Part shown: positions 57,399 through 64,000 of the stretch, in pieces | Layout of the letters: the number at the start of each line of letters is the position of its first letter | How positions within the stretch are numbered: position 1 is the first letter of the stretch | Translations under genes and position numbers: made by a program | The notes under the pieces: model-generated | Seen by the model: the letters and a program-made list of their open reading frames with translations, nothing else | Databases searched by the model: none | Told to the model about the DNA's origin: nothing | NCBI GenBank assembly: GCA_017399185.1 | Contig: JAFQEA010000016.1 | Location: 147,264-211,263 of the forward strand | Origin: Clostridia bacterium | GTDB lineage: Bacteria > Bacillota > Clostridia > Christensenellales > Borkfalkiaceae | DNA length: 64,000 bases | Reading direction: 5' to 3'

Positions 57399-58025
57399 AT
57401 GAAAGGATTTACGTTTAACGAAACAAAGCAACTTTTATCCGACTGTATTGAGGCACAGTCAAACGGGGCGAGTCTGCAAGCCGTGTTTGAACGCACCGCA
57501 ATCAGAACAAAGCGTGCCAAGGGCACGGTCCGCAACTTTTACTATTCAACCCTGAAAGACATTGAGCGCGGTGCGTTTTTAGGTCAGCTCCCTGACGGGG
57601 TAGAGCGTTTAAAAGCAAAGCACCCAAAAACCTTTACCAAGGAAGATGCCGACGCGCTTTTTAGCAAGATAAACGCCCAAAAAATGGGTGGAAAGTCAGT
57701 GCGCCAAGCCATAATTGAAATGTCAAACGGGGATAGCAAGCTTGCTTTAAGGTATCAAAACAAATACAGAAGTATGTTAAAAAATCAAAGCAAAAAAGCC
57801 TTTACACGGATAGATTTGGCGAGCGATGATTTTAAGTATTTTAACAAGCTGTCACAAGAGATTGACGGGCTTGTTGAAAGGATTAAGGATAAGTACGCAA
57901 AGGAATGCGTTAAGTTAAAGGAAGAAAACCTGCGCCTTACCGCACAGATAAAAAAGCTTCAAAAGGCTGGTAAAAGTCAGGTGGTTAACTTTTTTACGGT
58001 CGAAAAGGAAAACGCAAACAATTAA
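57399..58025 (+). CDS. Putative DNA-binding protein with two helical (SANT/RsfA-like) domains (208 aa)
   Basis: The N-terminal ~60 residues (FNETKQLLSDCIEAQ...RAKGTVRNFYYSTLKD) look like a Myb/SANT-type helix-turn-helix, followed by a second similar domain (FTKEDADALFSKI...GKSVRQAIIEMS) and a C-terminal coiled coil (EIDGLVERIKDKY...LRLTAQIKKLQK). This architecture recalls RsfA-type sporulation regulators, as does the neighbourhood of yabP. AAAGGTGG precedes the ATG. Confidence 0.6.
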   Translation: MKGFTFNETKQLLSDCIEAQSNGASLQAVFERTAIRTKRAKGTVRNFYYSTLKDIERGAFLGQLPDGVERLKAKHPKTFTKEDADALFSKINAQKMGGKSVRQAIIEMSNGDSKLALRYQNKYRSMLKNQSKKAFTRIDLASDDFKYFNKLSQEIDGLVERIKDKYAKECVKLKEENLRLTAQIKKLQKAGKSQVVNFFTVEKENANN

Positions 58026-58112
58026 ATTAAAGCACGGCAAGCACGCCGTGCTTTTTGCGTTAAAAGTATAACTAAACGCATTGGCGCATAAATTGTTGTG
58101 TGGGGGATTATT

Positions 58113-58361
58113 ATGACCGAACATTTTGCTTGCGTTAAAAGCGGCGGCTCAAACGTTACTGCGGTAAGCGCGGTTGAAGGGTTTACCGAAAAGGAAATAA
58201 AACTTAAGCTTGAAGGTGACGGCGTATTGATGCTGTACGGCAACGGGCTTAAAATAACTGATTATTCCCAAAAGACGGGGGATTTAAGTGTCGTTGGACA
58301 GGTGACGGGGCTTAAGTATCTTAAAAAGGATGAAAAGCTTATTAAAAGGCTGTTCCGCTGA
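58113..58361 (+). CDS. yabP: Sporulation protein YabP
   Basis: The 82-residue protein matches YabP: FTEKEIKLKLEGDGVLMLYGNGLKI and GDLSVVGQVTGLKY are typical. YabP is needed for spore coat/cortex assembly in Bacillus. GTGGGGGA precedes the chosen ATG. Its stop overlaps the yabQ start (TGATG). Confidence 0.85.
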   Translation: MTEHFACVKSGGSNVTAVSAVEGFTEKEIKLKLEGDGVLMLYGNGLKITDYSQKTGDLSVVGQVTGLKYLKKDEKLIKRLFR

Positions 58362-58939
58362 TGTTTGTAACGCGTCACCAGCTTTTTTATGCGCTTGTAC
58401 TTTTTTGCGGTGGGTTTATAACGAGCATACCCACCGATTTTTTAACTTGCTTCAGGCTTGCAAAACCAAAAATTTTGGCAATTATAGGCAACCTAATTTA
58501 TTTTTCGTGTTGCTTTTTGTGGTACGTTGTAATCAAGAATTTTTTTGGTATGCCGTCGGTTTTAGCATATATGCCCCTGCTTTTTATGGCAGGTATGTAC
58601 GTAGAAGGCAAAATTTTGTCAAAAACAGTTGCGTTTTTCAGGGTTTGCGTATATAATATTACTAATAAATTAGTAATCAAACTGCGCACGCGTGTTGCGC
58701 AATACGTCGCAAGGAGAAACTATGCCGGCAAGCAAAATGAAAAACATAATAGTTGCATCGGTGGTAACGGGTATACTACTGTTGTTTATACTGTTAAGCG
58801 TAATGGTTTTTCAGATGATAAGCATAAAAAACGAACGTCGCAAAATAGACGCGTTAGAAGCGCAAATCGCAGTCTTGGAGCAAGAAATCGCCCAGACCGA
58901 AGACCAAATCGTGCATTGGACGGGGGATTTCAAGATTGA
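58361..58939 (+). CDS. yabQ: Sporulation membrane protein YabQ, running into divIC
   Basis: The first ~105 residues carry three or four hydrophobic helices in the position and style of YabQ (spore cortex). The frame then continues for about 72 codons across the start of divIC in another frame, giving a very basic tail (KRTSQNRRVRSANRSLGARNR). That tail has the look of out-of-frame reading of the divIC gene, so the true end may have been displaced by a small frameshift near 58690. Start overlaps the yabP stop. Confidence 0.7.
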   Translation: MFVTRHQLFYALVLFCGGFITSIPTDFLTCFRLAKPKILAIIGNLIYFSCCFLWYVVIKNFFGMPSVLAYMPLLFMAGMYVEGKILSKTVAFFRVCVYNITNKLVIKLRTRVAQYVARRNYAGKQNEKHNSCIGGNGYTTVVYTVKRNGFSDDKHKKRTSQNRRVRSANRSLGARNRPDRRPNRALDGGFQD

Positions 58940-58985
58940 AGAGCGCGCCAGAGAGCTTGGCTGGATTTACGAAACTGACAAATGA
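58722..58985 (+). CDS. divIC: Septum formation initiator DivIC/FtsB-type protein
   Basis: The 87-residue protein has one N-terminal membrane helix (about residues 9-31) and a coiled coil (RKIDALEAQIAVLEQEIAQTEDQI), followed by ERARELGWIYETD, the conserved FtsB/DivIC end. It forms the DivIC-FtsL-DivIB divisome complex. AAGGAG lies five bases before the ATG. The yabP-yabQ-divIC order is standard in spore-forming Bacillota. Confidence 0.9.
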   Translation: MPASKMKNIIVASVVTGILLLFILLSVMVFQMISIKNERRKIDALEAQIAVLEQEIAQTEDQIVHWTGDFKIEERARELGWIYETDK

Positions 58986-59848
58986 TGCAAGCAATTATTG
59001 ATATAGGCTCTAATTCCGTCCGTTTAGCTATCTTTTCGGGCGGAAATATTATTTTTAGGGATAAAGTTACTGCAAAGCTTGGTCAGGGCTTTTATGAAAC
59101 CTTGGTCATTAAAAGTGACGCGATAAGGCGCAATTTAGATGCTGTAAAGAAGCTTTTTGATACCGCAATTAGCCGCGGCGTTAACAAGGAAAACGTTTTC
59201 ATTTTTGCAACCGCAACGGTAAGGGAAGCAAAAAACAAAGCTGACTTTTGCGCGCAAATATATGCGTTAACGGGCTTATACGTGGACATTTTGAGCGAAT
59301 CTTTGGAAGCAGACTGCGCCCTTTGGGGTGCTTTGGGCGGCGGCGACGGGGCTGTTTTGGACCTTGGCGGCGGCTCAATGGAATTAATCACGGCAAAAAA
59401 GGGAAACGTTACGTTTAGTCACAGCATAAACCTTGGCGCGGTTAAGCTTAACGATATGTTCGGTGCGGATAAGTCCGCGCCTATAGATTACGTTACAAAA
59501 AGGCTTGAAGAATACGGAAAGGTTAATATCGACAAGCTTTTTGCCGTTGGCGGCAGCGCAACCTGCTGCGCGTATATATTAAGCGGCGATAAGGCTTACG
59601 ATATGAAAAAAAACCACTTAAGGGTGGTTACAAGGGACAAGCTTTACGCTTTGGCAGACGAACTTTACAAAAAAACGCCGACAGAGCGTGCTACGCAATA
59701 TAACATAAGCTTAAAGCGTGCCGAAACGATACACGTTGGCGCGCTTACGCTTGCGCTGGTGCTGGATTATTTGTGCCTTGACGCTTTTACCGTGAGCGAA
59801 AAGGATAATTTGGACGGATACTACACGTTAAAGGTGGATAGAAAGTGA
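58982..59848 (+). CDS. Ppx/GppA family exopolyphosphatase-like phosphatase
   Basis: The 288-residue protein has the actin-like ATPase fold motifs of Ppx/GppA: AIIDIGSNSVRLAIF, FATATVREAKN, GAVLDLGGGSMELI and FAVGGSATC. Members cleave polyphosphate or the 5'-phosphate of pppGpp. It lacks the C-terminal HD domain of E. coli Ppx, being the short form. The start overlaps the divIC stop (ATGATG). Confidence 0.88.
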   Translation: MMQAIIDIGSNSVRLAIFSGGNIIFRDKVTAKLGQGFYETLVIKSDAIRRNLDAVKKLFDTAISRGVNKENVFIFATATVREAKNKADFCAQIYALTGLYVDILSESLEADCALWGALGGGDGAVLDLGGGSMELITAKKGNVTFSHSINLGAVKLNDMFGADKSAPIDYVTKRLEEYGKVNIDKLFAVGGSATCCAYILSGDKAYDMKKNHLRVVTRDKLYALADELYKKTPTERATQYNISLKRAETIHVGALTLALVLDYLCLDAFTVSEKDNLDGYYTLKVDRK

Positions 59849-60918
59849 AACGGAAGGGAATTTGGGTAACTATAATTGCGGCAACGCTTTGTCTTGCCGC
59901 TTGCGTTTTAGCATATTACCGCACGGTTGTTACAAGCCTTGACAAGGGCTTTATGCTTCACCTTAAGACAAGCGCTTGTCTTGTCGGTGGGCTATTGGGC
60001 GGATATCTTGCGCACAATATGCTGCACGAGCTTGGTCACGCCTTATTTGCACGCATTGGCGGGGCTAAAGTGTTTGAAGTTGCTTTTTGGGGCTTAAGGT
60101 TTTCAAAGGGCAGGGTAAGGATAGAAAAATCAAGCGCGTACGCAGGTTGGACGTCTTTTATCCCATTAAAGCCCGAATACACGATGAAAGCAATTTCAAC
60201 GTCGCTAATAGGCGGTTTCGTTGGTAGCCTGGTAGTGTTGATTATAATCTTCGTTGCATTTTTCTTAACCGACGTATATCTTGACTATTACACGTCGCTT
60301 GTGTGGGTTTCGGCGCTGATATCAACCGTTTACATGATAGCGGTCAACTTTTTATCGCCCGCGCCCGAAACCGACGGACATATGCTTGGCGTTGGTCAAA
60401 AAGCCATGCCAAGGGATTACTTATCAAAGCTTGTCACGTTAGAATATCAATCGCACCTTTTAAACGGCAGGTCGTTAAACCAGGTTGAATCATTACACTT
60501 TGACTGCGGTATAAACGACCGAAACGTAACCCACGCGGACGTACTATTGTGTCTTGAAAGGGGGGATACGGAGCGTGCAAAGGTGCTTATCGAAACTGCT
60601 GTTAATAAGCAAGAACTTGCCGATAACGAGCATATAGCCCTACTTTTAGAGTGGTTCTTTATCTGTTGTGCTGAAAATAATCAAGAAAATATCAATAAAT
60701 TATTGCCCGAAGTTGAAAGCCTTATTTTAATGCCGACAAGCGAGCCTGCAGTTTTGCGCTGTGCGGCGTTTTACAGAAGACAAAACGGTGAAGCCGCTTG
60801 GGCTGACGCGCTTGAAAAGACCTATTTTAAGGCGTGTGAGTGTTACCCGCTTTCAGGGCTTGGCAAAACTGAAAGGATTATTTATTTTAAATACGCAAAC
60901 GTGCAACAATCCAAATAG
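59845..60918 (+). CDS. M50-like membrane metalloprotease with C-terminal helical domain (357 aa)
   Basis: HELGHALFARIGG is the zinc-binding HExxH in a membrane helix, and SPAPETDGHML supplies the second M50 motif (normally NPxPxxDG). Four to five membrane helices occupy residues 1-180; the last ~170 residues are soluble and helical, perhaps TPR-like. SpoIVFB and other site-2 proteases have this core, so a role in regulated intramembrane cleavage is possible. Start overlaps the phosphatase stop by four bases. The 26-bp element, copy 18, lies inside it. Confidence 0.78.
   Translation: MKRKGIWVTIIAATLCLAACVLAYYRTVVTSLDKGFMLHLKTSACLVGGLLGGYLAHNMLHELGHALFARIGGAKVFEVAFWGLRFSKGRVRIEKSSAYAGWTSFIPLKPEYTMKAISTSLIGGFVGSLVVLIIIFVAFFLTDVYLDYYTSLVWVSALISTVYMIAVNFLSPAPETDGHMLGVGQKAMPRDYLSKLVTLEYQSHLLNGRSLNQVESLHFDCGINDRNVTHADVLLCLERGDTERAKVLIETAVNKQELADNEHIALLLEWFFICCAENNQENINKLLPEVESLILMPTSEPAVLRCAAFYRRQNGEAAWADALEKTYFKACECYPLSGLGKTERIIYFKYANVQQSK
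60622..60648 (-). repeat. 26-bp dispersed element, copy 18 (inside M50-like gene)
   Basis: Minus-strand reading AAAAGTAGGGC, TATAT, GCTCGTTATC, antisense to the gene. Confidence 0.62.
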
Positions 60919-60925
60919 ACTTTAA

Positions 60926-60958
60926 AAATCCATGTTAATATTAACATGGTTTTTTATT
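60926..60958 (+). terminator. Terminator before gyrB
   Basis: CCATGTTAAT and ATTAACATGG form a perfect 20-base palindrome followed by TTTTTTATTTTT. Confidence 0.85.
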
Positions 60959-60992
60959 TTTGCCAAAAATTGCAAATTTTTTGTTAAAATGC

Positions 60993-61021
60993 TTTACTAA
61001 TCCGTTCCTTTATTATATAAT
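60993..61021 (+). promoter_or_regulatory. gyrB promoter
   Basis: TTTACT, 17 bases, TATAAT. The ~145-base leader that follows contains a perfect palindrome CGCACGC/GCGTGCG at 61055-61068 and AAAAGTTAAGCTATAAC, which partly resembles the 26-bp element. Confidence 0.72.
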
Positions 61022-61159
61022 ATAATAACTTATAGGTTATAAATAAATGCGTGGCGCACGCGCGTGCGTGTACGCAGGCAAAAGTTAAGCTATAACTTAA
61101 GTATAATTTAGTCCAAAAGCCTTTTGTAAACGCAAACAAAAGGTCCTTAATAAAGATAA

Positions 61160-63088
<1,929 letters not shown>

Positions 63089-63119
63089 TTTTTTGACATT
63101 TACGGGAGATTTTTAGATT

Positions 63120-64000
63120 ATGGCTAAAAAACAATTCAGTCCGGAGTTGACACAAGAATTCAAAAAGACCCTTGAACAAACAAAGGTCATTAATATAGAA
63201 GTCGATAACGAAATGAAACGCTCCTTCATTGCTTACGCGATGGCAGTTAACGTTTCAAGGGCTATCCCTGACGTAAGGGACGGCTTAAAGCCCGTTCACA
63301 GACGTATTTTGTACTCTATGAACGAAATCGGCTTAACCCCCGATAAAGCTTACAAAAAATGCGCTACAATCGTCGGTGACGTTTTAGGTAAGTACCACCC
63401 ACACGGCGACAGCTCTGTTTACGACGCGCTCGTTCGTTTGGCGCAGGACTTTTCAATCAACCTACCACTTGTTGACGGCCACGGCAACTTCGGTTCTGTT
63501 GACGGCGACCCACCTGCTGCTTACCGTTACACGGAAGCAAGGATGAGCAAGCTTGCAATCGAAATGCTACGTGATATCGACAAGGAAACAGTTGACTTTT
63601 ATCCTAACTTTGACGATACGCGCATGCAACCGACGGTGCTCCCTGCAAGGATACCTAACCTTTTGGTAAACGGCGCAGACGGTATCGCCGTTGGTATGGC
63701 AACAAATATCCCACCGCATAACTTAAACGAAGTAATCGACGGCACTATCGCGTTAATGGATAACCCTGACATTACTATCGAAGAATTAATGGAATATATC
63801 CCTGCACCTGACTATCCAACGGGCGCAACACTTTTGGGCCGTGCGGGCATTAAGCAAGCCTACTTAACTGGCCGTGGCGGGTATATTTTACGCTCTAAAT
63901 GCGAAATCGAAGAGTTCAACGGCGGCACACGCTCAAGGATTATCGTAACCGAAATCCCTTACCAGGTAAACAAGCAAAAGCTTATTGAAACTATTGCCGA
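63120..64000 (+). CDS. gyrA: DNA gyrase subunit A, N-terminal part (3' end outside window)
   Basis: Translation from the ATG gives [17 protein letters not shown] and then the GyrA core. [14 protein letters not shown] keeps the Ser and Asp whose changes give quinolone resistance (Ser83 and Asp87 in E. coli), so the visible region looks susceptible. The catalytic Tyr is in [16 protein letters not shown] precedes the start. About 293 residues are visible before the window ends. Confidence 0.95.
   Translation, partial: MAKKQFSPELTQEFKKTLEQTKVINIEVDNEMKRSFIAYAMAVNVSRAIPDVRDGLKPVHRRILYSMNEIGLTPDKAYKKCATIVGDVLGKYHPHGDSSVYDALVRLAQDFSINLPLVDGHGNFGSVDGDPPAAYRYTEARMSKLAIEMLRDIDKETVDFYPNFDDTRMQPTVLPARIPNLLVNGADGIAVGMATNIPPHNLNEVIDGTIALMDNPDITIEELMEYIPAPDYPTGATLLGRAGIKQAYLTGRGGYILRSKCEIEEFNGGTRSRIIVTEIPYQVNKQKLIETIA

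Noticed and set aside
57308..57535. Upstream extension of the 301-residue unknown gene to 377 residues
   Set aside because: It would overlap the start of the divergent regulatory gene, which has a good AAAGGTGG site, and the added residues look like antisense translation.
61080..61106. A further copy of the 26-bp element in the gyrB leader
   Set aside because: AAAAGTTAAGCTATAAC resembles the left half, but the right half does not match; noted only as a partial similarity.

Overview
The window looks like part of the chromosome of an uncultured, spore-forming-lineage Bacillota (class Clostridia; Christensenellales or a relative would fit, but I cannot place it further from sequence alone). Reasons: moderate-to-low GC, strong AGGAGG-type ribosome sites, TTGACA/TATAAT promoters, sporulation-lineage genes (spmA-spmB, yabP-yabQ-divIC, a CotH-family lipoprotein), clostridial-type gyrB-gyrA and metG-tatD-ksgA neighbourhoods, and a two-gene SUF system (ATPase plus one short scaffold) of the minimal kind found in anaerobes.

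Layout. 0-2.3 kb: pyrimidine salvage (cdd end, pyrimidine-nucleoside phosphorylase, thymidine kinase). 2.3-9.1 kb: two MATE exporters, MntP manganese exporter, M42 and M18 aminopeptidases, and a small two-gene unit with an ADP-ribosyltransferase-like fragment. 9.1-18 kb: CotH-like lipoprotein, glucokinase, CPBP protease, lipid kinase, PlsC acyltransferase, minimal SUF pair, a block of four ~120-bp tandem repeats, and an Mrp/NBP35 Fe-S carrier. 18-28.5 kb: a strongly expressed-looking oligopeptide transporter operon (oppABCDF) in which four of five subunits carry large insertions, then a small membrane protein and a YerC-type TrpR relative. 28.5-41.9 kb: a CopA-CopZ fusion, spmAB, metG-tatD-ksgA, YcxB-like protein, RluA-type pseudouridine synthase, DUF362 protein, a 130-bp tandem repeat block, a tyrosine phenol-lyase-like enzyme and an MFS exporter. 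41.9-55.4 kb: aldo/keto reductase, then a maltodextrin utilisation region (malK, malG, malF, malE, GH13 amylase, LacI-type regulator, and a 949-residue modular starch-binding lipoprotein) bracketed by two arrays of short hairpins and ending at a tRNA-Gln. 55.4-64 kb: GtrA-like protein, two unknown or regulatory genes, yabP-yabQ-divIC, a Ppx/GppA phosphatase, an M50-type protease, gyrB and the start of gyrA.

How the genes work together. The maltodextrin region forms a coherent regulon: a divergent promoter between the amylase operon and the regulator, and a second promoter in front of the starch-binding lipoprotein, both carry a CTTAA-centred palindrome that is a good candidate operator for the LacI-type protein. 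Starch would be held at the cell surface by the lipoprotein, oligosaccharides imported by MalEFGK, cut by the intracellular GH13 enzyme, and glucose phosphorylated by the ROK glucokinase elsewhere in the window. Peptides would enter by Opp and be finished by the M18 and M42 aminopeptidases.

The most unusual structure is not a gene: a ~26-bp element (roughly AAAAGTGGGGC, TATAA, GCCGATTATC) occurs about 18 times in the window, mostly just after stop codons or before start codons but also inside reading frames. Its two arms co-vary so that the core palindrome is often kept. I find no copy in the ~15 kb holding the maltodextrin region, in keeping with later arrival of that region. Three other structured repeat families (120-bp tandem, 130-bp tandem, hairpin arrays) are also present.
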